Below are positions 48,972-61,900 of a stretch of 64,000 nt of DNA, in pieces. Source of the stretch: Hoplostethus atlanticus (taxonomy: Eukaryota; Chordata; Actinopteri; Trachichthyiformes; Trachichthyidae); assembly GCA_034670405.1 (NCBI GenBank), contig JAXDDX010000013.1:5358001-5422000 (forward strand). Direction: 5' to 3'. The translations under genes and the position numbers were made by a program. The notes under the pieces were generated by a model. The model was not told where the DNA came from and did no database searches. It saw nothing but the letters and a program-made list of their open reading frames with translations. Positions within the stretch are counted from its first letter, which is position 1; every line of letters begins with the position of its first letter.

Positions 48972-49790
48972 AAAAAGATATTTAGATATTTTTCAAAATA
49001 CCAAATGTACTAGAAGGAGCCTTCTATTCTAGTGTGTGTCTGGTTTGATTCAGCTATTTTTGTCGCACATGCCAAAGCTATACTGCTGCATATTGCCTTT
49101 CTGCTTCTGCTCCCATTTCAAAATACAAGTGCGCCGGGGAGTAGCTACACATTGATGCCACGCTGACAGTGACGCAATGCCACGCCATGCCTTGAGTGGA
49201 CGGTAAGACGGTAGCGGGGTGGAAGTTTTAGGCAAGGTAGCACTCCCATTCAGTGGGCTTGATAAACGAGAGGCTGATAAAACTCTGCTCCTTCATATCA
49301 ATGAGGCCCGGCTGCAGCAGACTGCCCCCCCTAGGTAATTGGCTTTCCTCCGGGGCAACGGCTGTTCAGCTAGCTGGCTGTTTTCCTTTTTCCACCTCCA
49401 TTCGCAGCCTCTCGCGTCCCACTCCACATCGCCTCTGTCTGCTTTTCTGTCCGCTGCATGCGAACGCATATTTAAAGACACATGAAAGGTTAAGGTTAGA
49501 ATCACTTTTGCTCCAAACGATCCGAATGTTCAGGGAATAAGTGTCTGCTCTGAGGAATAAGGAGCTCTCTATTACTCCCGTTGGCCTCGACGGAAAATCG
49601 ACAAGAGGTTAAACGAGCCGGTCGAGGTCATGACTGGTGAAGTGCTTTCAAAGGCAATTTGCCTGATGAGATTTCCTGTTAAGAGCAGATTCTTGGCTGG
49701 AAGATTACACGGATGAATGTGGTTGTAGCCAACGTTTACACCAAGGTAGCAAATGTTTTCCACAAGCACTTTAATTCCAAGCAATGTTCG

Positions 49791-49859
49791 AAACCAATGT
49801 TCCCTCGAAGCCAGTGGTGTCCATTCCTGTCTCGCTGGCTTAGAGGGAACATTGGTTCC
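49791..49859. repeat. short hairpin element with AATGTTCCCTC ends
   Basis: AAACCAATGTTCCCTCGAAG (49791-49810) pairs with CTTAGAGGGAACATTGGTTC (49839-49858), with two mismatches and a loop of about 19 nt. Related single arms occur near 6671 and 12396. Confidence 0.8.
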
Positions 49860-50744
49860 AACCACACAATTTATGTACAGCTTGCAGCAAAAGACACTGC
49901 TAGTGTTATCAATGAACTTACCTGAAGAGGATTTCCAATTCTTGTTCCAGGAAAACGCTTGTTTCCAAAAGAAAGCGCACGAGGAAGCTAGATGAGAGGC
50001 CGCCCACCCGCGACGTTTTCCCCATTTTCGCCGCGACCAACATTTATCGACAAGCAGGGAAAAGCTTCAGCTCTAAGTGGAGATCAATCAGCAAGGTGAC
50101 ACTGGGCTAGACCGGGTTCCTGTCCCTAACGACATATACGCTAACCTCATCAGAAGGCTTTTCAAATGACAAAAATAATTTCCTTTCCTCACTGGGAGAG
50201 AGGAGACACGGCATTATCTCTTGCCGTGCCGTATCGGGATTAGCCGCTTGATCAAAATTGAAACAATGTGCCCTCGCCGTGGCATGTCATCAATTTCTCT
50301 CACTCTATCTCCCTGCAGCTACATTGTGTTGCGTGACTTGCAGAATGAATCGCCATGTGCTAAGCGTGGCCCGGCACAAGCAGGCCATGTTCTGTAGTCA
50401 TTACCAGTGCAAAGATAGGGCGGCTGCGAGAGACTTTTTCACCGTCTCGGAGGAGGCTCTGTTGGTGAGGCATCGGATAGACTCATCTGAAACTATAGAT
50501 TCAGATCCAGATTCACTTAAGATTGCAAGGCGAGGGCAATCTGCAATTTGTGTCTCAGTTGCTAAGCCAAGTCGTGCTCTTCAGCTGTAAGACTAATATA
50601 CCAAGGCTGGCACCCTTCCGCCTGAAATGGCCCTTTATAAATGCAGCGAGCTCTGATCAGTCTCAATTGGCAAGTAAATAATAATGAGATTTACATAGAA
50701 GTCCTTTTTTTTTTGCTTTCTGATTTGGTCATTTTGGTGATATA

Positions 50745-51098
50745 CAGGGTTCCCACTGGTCATGGGATTTCTGGAATATCATGGAATTGTGAGAGGTGTA
50801 TTCCAGACAGGGAAAGTCAGGGAATTTGATTAATTCTTTGGGGGAAATCAGGGGAAATGTACAAATGGGTCACTGTAACGGAATATACCAGAATGTGGTA
50901 TTGCATTAGCTGGTGGTTTTCAGCTGTTTTTCTCCACAGCAAGCCCAACTGTAGTAAAACCAGGCTATTAACCTACTATTAACAGGCTTTCCTCAGCTGA
51001 AAAACAATGTTACAAATCCAAGAAGGAATGACGTTTTTTTTAGGTCACGGAAGTGCTCTGACTTCAAATGGAAAGTCAGGGCCACAGTGGGAACCCTG
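50745..51098. mobile_element. hAT-like nonautonomous element (CAGGGTTCCCACTG ends)
   Basis: A perfect 14-bp TIR: CAGGGTTCCCACTG at 50745-50758 and CAGTGGGAACCCTG at 51085-51098, 354 bp in all, noncoding. A weak internal fold-back (TTTTCAGCTG / CAGCTGAAAA) is present. The flanks do not show an exact 8-bp duplication. Confidence 0.75.
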
Positions 51099-54000
51099 GA
51101 TGTAGTATCAGTGTTTTCTCATGGATAATGTATGATATAACGGTGGTCCACAGCAGGACTTTTTTTTTCTCGGCCGAATGCTTGTTTTTAAGGCCTTTCC
51201 ACCTCTTTTCCAGCCACTTTTACAAATCCTACATTAGTGTGCATACATCCACTCCTACTGCGGACTGCAGTCTGGGAGTCTTTGAGGATTTTGAGTCCTG
51301 CCAAGTGGTGTCAGTGTATTGGTGTCAGGTCGTCTCATGGGTCTTGTTACAAGCACCTAGGCTGCTCTGCGCTGCCCAGGGCTCCTTCCTCAGTACGCTC
51401 GCATCTCCCACAGCTGTGGCAACACCGTGCACTTCAGAGATAGACGGGAACGCACAATGACCTCACTGGACCGCAGTGTAACACAGGAAGTAATGCGGTG
51501 GTAAATCATCAGGTATATTTGCAGAATCTTAAAAGACCCTATCCTCATATAAGTTTGATACTGCTTACTATGCTGTATACTACGAATGTATACCTACACT
51601 TGTTTATGTCAGCCTAAAAAGGTGGTAAACTCTATTCCACAAATACAAAGGTGGGTTTAGGTGAGTTCACCCTCCATTGCATCCCTGACAACAGGCAAGC
51701 ACAGGAAGGTGTCCCGTGAGTTGAGGCCACTTTGGAACTAGGTTTCGCGCTATGAAGAAAATCGCTTCACACGCATCATCTGTTGCTCGCCATCTACGTG
51801 GCTCGGTGCCTCCAGCCTCGGTCAGCTTTTGGGTGCTTCTAAATTGGCCGTCTGAAGAACCTGGACTCAATCTCCGGGGCGCTCGGTTCCCGCCAGCGTG
51901 CGCCTCATTAATTCGGCTCACCTGAAACAACAGTCGCAGGATGTCAGATAGTCGGTCCAGCACCACTATGCTACGAGCTCCTCTAATTGAATTCCACTTC
52001 CTGGCAGTGGGCGTTAGAGTGTGTTAATATGGCTGGAGGAGCCCAGCCACTGAGGCGGCCATCGGTTTCTGCATACAGCAAGTATAAATATAGCACATAC
52101 TTAGCAAGAGGTGAGCTTCATCGTCATTTTCTGGTGAAAGCCTGCAGGGCAAGATATTGGACATTAAAGAAAGAGTATTGTGATGAAGGCAATGTAGTGA
52201 TCTGTTCTTAATTTTGGTTGTCAAAAGCAACATGGAAGTAGGTACTATATAGTTACATTTTAAGTTACATTTTATTATTGTTAGACTTAAAAACATCAGG
52301 GCTCAGGGCTCTAGTCAGCTTTAGTAGGCTATTGTTGGAAATGTGTCTTTTCTTTTGTTACTGAGCAGAACATCCACAAGCACATATGTCTACCAATGCA
52401 ATGCAAAAGATAGGACTACATGTGGGGTGCACACGTTGTACTGTGAATTCTCATCTGGACAGGCCTTGATTTATTAGAAACTAGGCTTAGACTGGTGTAC
52501 AGGGCCAATATTGTCCTTTTATGAAATATCAGATGTGATCCAGTCAGTGGATATGATGTTTGCTTGATTGATTATTGTAGAATGCTACACTGGTTGTGGT
52601 ATATTATTATTCAGTGTTAGTGTTGTTGTGGATGTTTTTCACATGCAAATGTCAATTTGATTTATGGCAGTGACCTATACACTTTAGATGGTAGAAACGA
52701 AGCCCCTTGTCTGCATTCACATGCATAATAACAATATCACATGCAGGTTTTGTGCAGACACTAAGATCATCTTCAGATTGGCCTGCAGGCGTCATAGCAG
52801 ACTAGACTGCGTTATTGATCCATGTTTTTTTGAAACCGAAGCCAACGAGCCTGACCGGGTCTCTCTGTGCGATGCCAATGAAATGCAGCTGCTCCCGCGT
52901 GCCCGCCTCTCCCACTCTGTTTGATATTCCCGTCCACGCGTCCTCCAGCGAGCGAGCCGCCGACAAAGAGAGAGATCAGCGTGTTGAGGCAAGCCGGCGC
53001 ACCACTGCATATCGCCCCGGACTATAATTACCCGGTAGCGCAGTGCAACTCGGAATAACAAACGAGCAATCAGCCGCGTGTTCGGGAAAAGGCTTGGAAA
53101 GAGTCAGGCGGCAGCACAACAACAACAAAGAAGTAGGATTTCGTCAAAATTCCCATGTCGATCCGAGAGCCCGCTGTAGCTGAATAGAGGAAACCTTCAT
53201 TCTAGCTCTACCCCAGGGAATGGAATGAAAACAGACCTCCACCAACATCATTTTCCACCACATAAAGCCACAATGGTTGTGATTAAATCAATGCGTGCAG
53301 TTTGATATGAGAGACCCGCCCCCCCTGCTAAATTCACCAGCAGCATATACAGCAGCCAGTTTCTATATTATGCATGAGTTCAATAAAGCCTAGTGGAGAT
53401 GTAGAGAGACCGGAGAGAGCTCAATTAAACACCTAATAGTCATGCAACCTAGCTTTGGGCTGTGAAGCATTCAAAGCCAACATTTTCCCTTCCATTTAGA
53501 AAGATAACGGGCATTTTAGACTATAGAGCACTTGCAATTACACCATTTCTTCTTTTCTTTGTTCAAAATAATCAAAAAAAGGTGAATAATTCTCACAGCA
53601 CAGTGCCTCGCTCTTTGCGTTAGTTAGTCTTGGATGTTACCTCGGAAAGCTTTCTCGTCGCGCCTGTTGAAATAGAAACCTTTACATGACCGCGCTGTCA
53701 GAGCATTAATGTTTTATCCCAGCATTATTGGAGAGGTTCAGTGCACTTAGGCGAATGCTATATTTCAAGCTACCTGGTACCGAAATCGGTTTGCTGGGAT
53801 CTGCCACTTCAGGAGGCTTCTCCTGAATCGCTGCAGCTGGCATTGCGGTGCATTCAACCCTCTGAATGCAAGGCAGCCTATCCTTATTTTTTAAATTTTT
53901 GTTTAAGCTCCAATGCTGTTGGAAACAAAGGGACAAATTAAGGCCGCGGTGAGTTGATTAATGAAAACGGCACGCTCCAGAAAAGCATAAGAAGGCCCCA

Positions 54001-57000
54001 AAAGGCCCTACACAGCAGAATAACAGTGCTAGTGTTAATTAAATGCACGTTTTGAGCTGGAACCTGGGATAAGAGAACATCCAGACAGGCATTGAAGATG
54101 GACGTGTGTGTGTGTGTGTGGGGGCCAATATGTCTGGATATGAGGACAGCCTATGGAAATGAAGCAGTGACTGACATGGTCGCTGCAGGCCATGATTCCC
54201 CACACCTGCCGAGTCATGCAGATTGACCGATTGCGCAGATTTCTCTGCTGAAACAAGTCGCTGGCACAATTAATGTCAAGGGGCCTTAGTTATTCCTCTT
54301 TGTTTGTGCATGTATGCATGAACTGGTCAGGTTTAATTTACTGCACATTCTGTGTGTGTGCGTGCGTTGGAGGAGGAAGCTAGCTAAGTAGTCGGCTCCA
54401 GAGACCTATGACTAACAGTGTAATATGACTAATGAATGTGGAATATGGTCCGCCTATCTGTCATACCCACTACTTCCTCCATGTCTCTCCCCCACTGAGA
54501 TGCTTGTCTGTCTGTTGGGGCCCCCGGGTTATCCGAGGGTGCCTGGAGCTCCTGTCTGAGTAGGATGGCACGCTGTGACTTAACACGGGCCCAATGCTTT
54601 CGGCATACATTATCTCAAATGTCATGAATTAAGTAACGCGCATACACTACTCAGTGTCTCGACTTATACCGCTGCATCCTCCAGCAAATGTTGAAACAAT
54701 CAAAATGCACAGGACAGCAGACAGATCTGTTCAGACAATCAGACAGCTTTTCAAAATCATGCAAAGAAATAGCATTTCTAATTACATTTACCACCTTCTT
54801 CTTCTTGTATTTTAAGATAGCGTGCTAAATTTCAGGTAATTTCACGAGACGGAAAATCCATTGCCTGTGTCTAGTGATAGCCTACCTCCATCACCACTTC
54901 ACCTCTGCTGGTATGGCTTTGGACGTACACACACACACACACACACAAAGGGCAGAAGCGAATGGACCGATGTGAGCCACAGAAAATAAATCTATGTGTA
55001 GAATGTGTTTCCGCACATATTATTATTTTGGACCAGTTTCATAAATGCGCGTCATGCCATGTCTGCATGCTCCGAGGCAGCCGGAGCCAAATCAAGACAG
55101 ATTTAAGTAGTGTCCTAACTCAAGCCTGGATCGCATCAAAGAGTTGACCCACATGCAGACCGCCTAGGGTTTATTTTACTTTGTGCAGTTTGATGATGGA
55201 GCACCAGAGATGCTGCCTTCACAGAGCGGAAAAAAGACTGGACTGATGGTCTTGCAGCGGATCTGCACTATATGTTTACATCGGACTATCCTGGGTATTG
55301 GCCATGCTGTGGTTGAGGTTAATCCGTTTCCATGAACCTTTCATACCCTGCAACTGAGTCTCTCTGTTGCCATGAATAAACCACATAAAAGAATATTCCC
55401 CCTCCATACTCCTCCATATTTGACCAAGCAATAATAGCTTACTTCTAATACAGGGGAAAGTAGTAATAGTAAGTGCTGCTCACCGCCATGTTTTTGCAGA
55501 ATGTACCCATAATGCTGTGCAGAAACCAAAAGTGAAAGCAGTAAGATGTGTCCCTGTCACAGTAACCAGTTTAATATGGGAGTAAACCGGGCATCTTAAC
55601 CGGTTTTCTCGTAATCGGAGTATGTGCTTACCCAGTTAACCAAAGCAGAACCAAGTTAGTTGACTAACCGGGTTAAGAAGGGAATTCTCCATGCATGTAA
55701 CTGTAGCCATTGACTGAAGAGGGGCATTCCCCACAAAAGCTCTTTATTTTGTGTTTTATGTGTAAGAATGTAATCGCTCAATGTTATCACCAGTGATATG
55801 GTTACTACATGACAGATCTAAAACAAAGATATTATGAAATACTTGGAGATTCATGCCCTGTATCAACAGAGCAGAACAGTACAAAGTAGTAGCAGTAGTA
55901 GTAGTAGTTGAAGAAAAGATGGGAGGGTTATTTCACATATTGATGGAATTGATTTTCAGGCATGAATGGCCAAGTCCAATTATAGTGCCCCTCAGCACGG
56001 GGAATCGACATCGCATGAGAGGGGAGAGATGGGAATTGGAAGCCAAAGTGAATTCGTCAGCGAGAAACATTTTGGCCCCGGTTTTCTGAGATAAGGCCGG
56101 GTTCTGTGTCATTGGCTCTGTTTTGATTGGATTCGTTTTTCTTTTGATGTTTTCTCCTCATTCCCCTCACTCATATTGTCCGAGCCCCGATTCGATGTTC
56201 CATTTGCAGCGAAAAATGTGGGGATCAGTTGGAAGCAGGAAATTTGCATCGCATTTTAATAATGATGACAGGATTCCCCCACGCAGCGCCGCGGGCCGCT
56301 CTCTCTCTCGTCTTCACTCAATCCTCTTCCTCCTCCTCTACCTCCTTTCTCTTTCTGTCAAGCCGGCGTTGTCGCGGTTACCTCCTCTCTTGTCTCTCGC
56401 CCCTTTCTCTTTGCTCGTCTTGTCTCTCCTTCTTTTCTTCCTGGCTCTTCTGTTTGAGTCACTGCGATGAGCGATCGGTCCAGATCAGCCATCAGTGTCA
56501 GCCTGGCGCTAAAACCCTGTCGTCCCAGCATGCACCGCTCCAAACGCAGGATGAGGAACAGACGCTGGGGGCTGCTGGGAGATTTCGACACGCAGGAGTT
56601 GGCAGTGATCTTAAAATGTGCGTGAGCATGTGTAAACATGGGCCCACGTATGTGTGTGTGTGCATGTTTCTCGCTGTGTGTTTCTGCAAACATTTACCAA
56701 TACACAGGACATGATGTTGTTGTGCCTTGTGCCACTCGGAGTTATCAAGTGGGCACCTCCCATCATAGACACTTGGTTGAATTAGGCCCACAACACCTCC
56801 AGAAGGTCACCAGTAGACTCCGGCGTCCCAGAACCACCCTCTTCTATCCCCACACTGAGCACTGCTAAGATACTCAGCTCTACACTAGACTAGCCTCGTT
56901 AATGTGTGTGTGTGAGTGTGTGTGTGTGTTCTGTGGCCTGGAGCTATCTGCTTGTAATTACAGGCATTAGATAAGATAATATAAGACAAAAATAGCCATA

Positions 57001-57577
57001 CAAATGGTAGAAATTAAAATAAAACATTAGAAGCAAGAAAATAAAATATAAGCAAATGTGAGGTTATGGAAACCATATGCTGCTGTCAGTTTCATTCGAT
57101 AAAGTCATTCGATAAACGGAGATGAAGGTCTACCCCATCTTTTCCGAATGGGGTAGAACATTACAATATGCTTTGTTGGCCTGGTGCAACATTTGGACAT
57201 TTGTATCCATTTCATGGTTCCCAAAAAGTAAAGGTTACCTATACCTAAGGGCTAGCTCTGACATTTCATCTTGAAAAGCATAAAATCATCCTCCTGCACC
57301 GTGTTCAGTTGAGTGGGATGGACGGCTAGTTCTTTAATCCTGCAGTATACAGGAACCTGCTGCATGATCCTGCTGTTTTTATTTTTTACTAAGAGTTGAT
57401 GACTGCTCATGGTCAGACTGAATGTGCACAATTAATTGCATTTGCAGGAGTTGCAAGTAAAAGAAATGAGCCCATTTGACAACCGTAAAACACAAACTAA
57501 GGATCAATATTTTAAGTGCAATTCAAGCTTGCAGCAACAAGCTGCAGCATCTTCATCTTTGTTTGTTTCTTTATTTA

Positions 57578-57580
<3 letters not shown>
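51099..57580 (+). other. tmem178b: tmem178b intron 1, no gene recognised
   Basis: It holds small CA/GT runs (54105-54120, 54928-54947, 56904-56930) and a CpG-enriched patch near 52850-53040. No exon, RNA gene or clear transposon was seen. The least repetitive parts (for example 56180-56300) might be regulatory, which only a species comparison can show. Confidence 0.35.

Positions 57581-57610
<30 letters not shown>
57581..57610. repeat. (TA)n microsatellite
   Basis: A TA run of about 28 bp at the left edge of the dispersed repeat that follows. Confidence 0.9.
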
Positions 57611-57612
<2 letters not shown>

Positions 57613-58260
57613 AACACTTTTCAGAACAAGGTTACAAAGTGCTTCACAGCCAAGAAAAGTAAAAGTGAAGAATGATAAAGATAAATAAGACAGAATAAGA
57701 TAAATAAGACCGAGAAAACAATGACAGTAAAAGCCATATGGATACAACAAAAGGAATAAGTAAATAACAGACGAGGCAACAGGATGAAATAAGTAAGAGC
57801 CAAATATCACAGAAAGGTCTTACGATAAAAGTTTTACCAAGTGATTTAAAAGAAGAGACATGTCAGCCTGAGCTCCTCGGGTAAATTGTTCCAGGAAAAG
57901 CCTGGTCACCTTTAGTCTTTAGCCTGGACACAGGAACAGTCAGAAGGGGCCCTGCCTGAGGATCTCAGGATGCATGCAGGCTCATAAGGGATCAAGAGTT
58001 CAGGAAGATTACTAAGGGCCAGGCCATGCAAGGCCTTAAAATCAATTCTGAAATGGACAGGCAACCAGTGAAGAGACACCAAAATAGTTTGGGTTAAAAG
58101 CCTTGCTGCAGCGTTTTGAACACACTGGAACCGCTGCTACCTCTTTTTGTTTAAGGCGGGTAAACAGGGCATTGTAGTAGTCAAGGCGAGACGGAAATAA
58201 AAAAGCACGTATAATCCTCTCTCTGAGATATGCATTCTCTAAACTGTGGTCCTCCCAGGT
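57590..58260 (+). repeat. long dispersed fish repeat (about 670 bp)
   Basis: ATAACACTTTTCAGAACAAG, ACAAAGTGCTTCACAG, then ATGCAAGGCCTTAAAATCAA, CTGCAGCGTTTTGAACACAC and GGCATTGTAGTAGTCAAGGC. I recognise this as a very common teleost repeat of uncertain class. A fragment of its start is at 18590-18650. Confidence 0.6.
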
Positions 58261-58556
58261 TATTGAAACAGTTTAAAGAGTAATTTATTTATATAAAACC
58301 TTGCTGTCAAGTCACATTGAGGTGAAGCAAAATGCTACCCCAACTAAAATAGCTGCAAAGCTTGGTCCCTGCAAACTCTGTGAAGAACATGCTGACAGTT
58401 ACAGCAATGACAGTCAGTATGATGTATTGGACAAAGGTCCCCTGGGCTTCAGATACTTCACAAAGGGCAAAAGATCTGTCACAACCTTGCAGCTCCTCCA
58501 AGGTGCATGAATCCATTGAAAAAAAATCAGCTATTCTTGGAGAATAATTGGCAAAA

Positions 58557-58980
58557 ACTTTAAAGCTGAACTAGACGATTTTTATGTCAAAAAAATCTGT
58601 CTTATCATTCTAAATTACAAAGTGGGGCTGCAACAGAGAAGAGCGACCCATCCCGACTAATTGAGGCGCCGTAAATTCGCCCTATTTGCCCTATTTGCCC
58701 AAAGAACGTGACAATTCAGATCTGTAAAGCAAAATCCAAAAGTGTCTCCTGAACAGCAACGAGCAATTGTGCATCTTTGGCTTTACTGAAGAAGATAAAC
58801 ATGTCGGCTTTTCACTCCTTCCTGCTATTGCCAGAAACTCTGAAAACGTTTGCTTTGTTTGCTGTGGGAGAACAGCGCCCTCCTCCTGTTTTGTACTGTA
58901 AAGCAATCTCCCTTCGTGCTGTAAAGCAATGCAGCAGATTTCCCACCAAATCCGACCCGGTGGCACTCAATGTAAAATGC
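58557..58980. repeat. family B/B2 mosaic repeat
   Basis: AAATCCAAAAGTGTCTCCTG (as at 6390 and 12063) is followed by CATCTTTGGCTTTACTGAAG and GAGAACAGCGCCCTCCTCCT (as at 30650 and, reversed, 48690), joining the two families in one unit. A short further piece of family B is at 60205-60290. Confidence 0.55.
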
Positions 58981-61900
58981 AGCGTAGAGGCCAGTAGAGG
59001 CTGCCGATCTTCTCAGGGATGGTCTCATTTGTTTACGGTAATTTTACTAATGTCTCAAGATGAATGTGGTAATGATTTCTTGATGGTAAAAAGATTACAT
59101 TACACATTACAACATATTAAAACATTCCAAGATACTTCCGATACACCTCAGATGCTTTACTGACAGAAAACCCAAGGGAGATATTTCCCCTAGTCCTCTC
59201 CACCTTCCCTACACCTTACTGTTTGTCCTCAATGAGGCAAGGAAATGTGGTGAATTTCCATCATTGTCGAAGGAGGAGGGGGCGGGGGGGGGGGGGGGGC
59301 GAGGGGGTGCAATGCTGTAATCAATCCCTCATTACTCCTCTTCACCAAAGCCTCGGCAGAGATTTAGCACCCCCTATCACAGATGGCTGGCTTGTGATTG
59401 TTATGGGGGGGAAGGGAGGCCACCCAATCTGAAAACCAGCCAGAGACCTTCGAGAATTGACAGCAGGAAGTGTGGGTGGTGTGTGGTATTAAAATCTACC
59501 TCACTTGTATGATCAGCAACGATGTCATTACCAGCCGACACAGCCGTCAATATGGATCTAGCTCAGATGACCGTATCCAAGTCGTACCCTGCTAGGCTGA
59601 GCTTGCGTGAAGTTGAACGTTATTTCAGGATTTTGGGGACCAATTCAGGCATTTAGTTATATGGGTCATCATGCTGTTCATGTTATTGTGTCCTCATCAC
59701 TGGAGCATCAACTCATGACGTAACCTCTCTAATGGCATTCACTTTCATAAACGTGGAGGTATAGTTTCAACCTAAATTATTTAAGTTACTGTCACAAAGA
59801 CTGAGAGAACCTCTAGAGACCTTCTTCATGAGATCACTTAAAGTAGCTGCATCTGGGAAACTCGATTCCATGAGTATAATTAATGCATGCTTATGTTTAA
59901 AAAGAGTTTTGTAGGGCAAACAACCTGCCCAGGAACTACAGAATAAATGAGCCAATCTAGCACATTTAAAGGTAAATAACATTTAAAGAAATAACAATTA
60001 ATGTGCACTGTCTCTTTTAAATAAAAAGAAACCCTAAGTGCCCTAAGAGACTGCACAATCCTGTCTTCCTGTCTTTTTGAGGATCCATTCAACATGTTAT
60101 ACAATCAAGGCCTTGTGCTGTTATTATTGTGTAGGCTTATTTGGATGACTATTCATAGCCATCCAAAATGGCTACCACAGGGCCATGCAAGCAGCGTAGA
60201 ATCAAAACTGAAATCCAAAAGCGTGTCCTAAACAGCAGCGAGTGTGTGCCCCGTCCAGATAAAGTTAGACTCACCGACGATGGCTGAAGATAGAGATGGA
60301 TAGATCCCCATCCTCCTGATAGGATCAGCAGAACATCTAGCAATGCCCTCTTTGCGGTGACACAAGCCCCGATTCCTCAGCTACCTCCTTCCCCTTGCAT
60401 TTCCCTTTCGATTCTCACTGTAGTGCAAAATGTATCATCAAAAACGAATAAAAACCCCACAACTGGTATTCAGAATCTATGGATCAGTGCTGGAAAGAAC
60501 AGACTAGGTTTGATGGAAACCCACTGAGCTTCACAGGGGACGACGCTAGGTTGTCTGTTCATTAATTGGTTATTACTGAGGAAGTGGCTCCGTCAGCCCT
60601 GCGTGAGGCAGAATTAGGCCAGCTAAACATTGACGGGACCATGCTGCGACGGACTCATCTGCCTTCGCTTCATTTCAGGCTTCAACGTCGCAACTATAAC
60701 GCTATGAATCTCCAGCGAGATTGCTTTAATGGACGGACCTTGTTGGGGAAATGAAAGGTGATCTCAACACGTTAAGTCTTTGGCGATTGGTAGATAACCG
60801 CCCCGTCCTGAATCCAGTAATTGGTATTTTCAGTTTGGTAGTTTTTTCTGTAAATGATACAGTTGTCGGTCTTCCTAGGTACATCACATTACAGTAGAAC
60901 GGCAGCGTTTGGAAAGTGTTAATCGTGTGACGTGCATCACTTTAACCTCCTCTAACAGTGGTAATTGCCCGTTCACAACTACGTCACCCCACTGCTAGTA
61001 GTCACAGCAACACAAGCCTCCTTCACTCACGGAGCGTTGACGTCCCACTCACAGTCATTGCCATCAGAGTTGTTGCCATTCTCCAGCAGTAGATGGGCTT
61101 CACGGTACAGTATTAATAGAGGCAATATAGCAGACAGCAGGCGTTTGTGAGTACAGCCGTTGCCAGGCTGCTCTTCTACCCCCCCCTACCTTCATCCTTC
61201 TCCAGCCTCCAGCCCCCATCTGCCCCTCTGGATCTACCTCCAGCTGGGCAAACACAGCATCAGGATTGGTGTGCTGCCTGCCTGCCTTCCATTATAATCC
61301 TGTGGGTCTGGGTATGGGGGGAGGAGGGATGAGAGATGGGGGGAATGATGAAGTGGGTCACGCAAAAAAAACAGGCCATGCAGGGCTTGAACTGTAGCAG
61401 GACCTCCCATCTGGCGGAGAGCTGTCCGAGCTATCTCTGCCATGAGCACAAATTAAACAGGGCCAAGGCAGCTTGGCTGAAGCCGGGGGAAATTACTGTA
61501 CCGCATGCACACCGCCACAGCCAACACCGACAGGCAACTTCCGACGGCTCGGCGTTTCGAAAGCGCTCACCTCGTACGTAAGAGTGTCGTTCACACCCGC
61601 GTCGTTCACACCCGCCGTTAGCTCCCTCCCGAAGCGAGTCATCGTTGCGTTTCTGCATTTTCAGCGCATCAGAGTGAAGACTTGATTTGCATGTCCTTCA
61701 GCTACAGCAAGAGTTTCCGGAACGGGAAATTGCCCCGTTAAAAGGGCAGTGAATGGGTTCGCGATGGGATAATAGACAGCCGCGCTGCAATTGTTTGTTA
61801 AAAGGTTCTTTTGTAATCTCCCTCCTAACTCATGTCGGAAGCCAATAAGCAATTTTCCATTCCAAAGTTCATTTTGGCTCAGGTATTTTTTGCAGAGGTG

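Noticed and set aside
50258-50590. 110-residue plus-strand open frame in tmem178b intron 1
   Set aside because: No recognisable family, no splice context and no strong start. Length is within chance expectation for 64 kb.
56123-56714. Ser/Leu-rich open frames of 115 and 161 residues
   Set aside because: They lie in a pyrimidine-rich (TCTC/CCTCC) tract with low-complexity composition, and the opposite strand is open as well.
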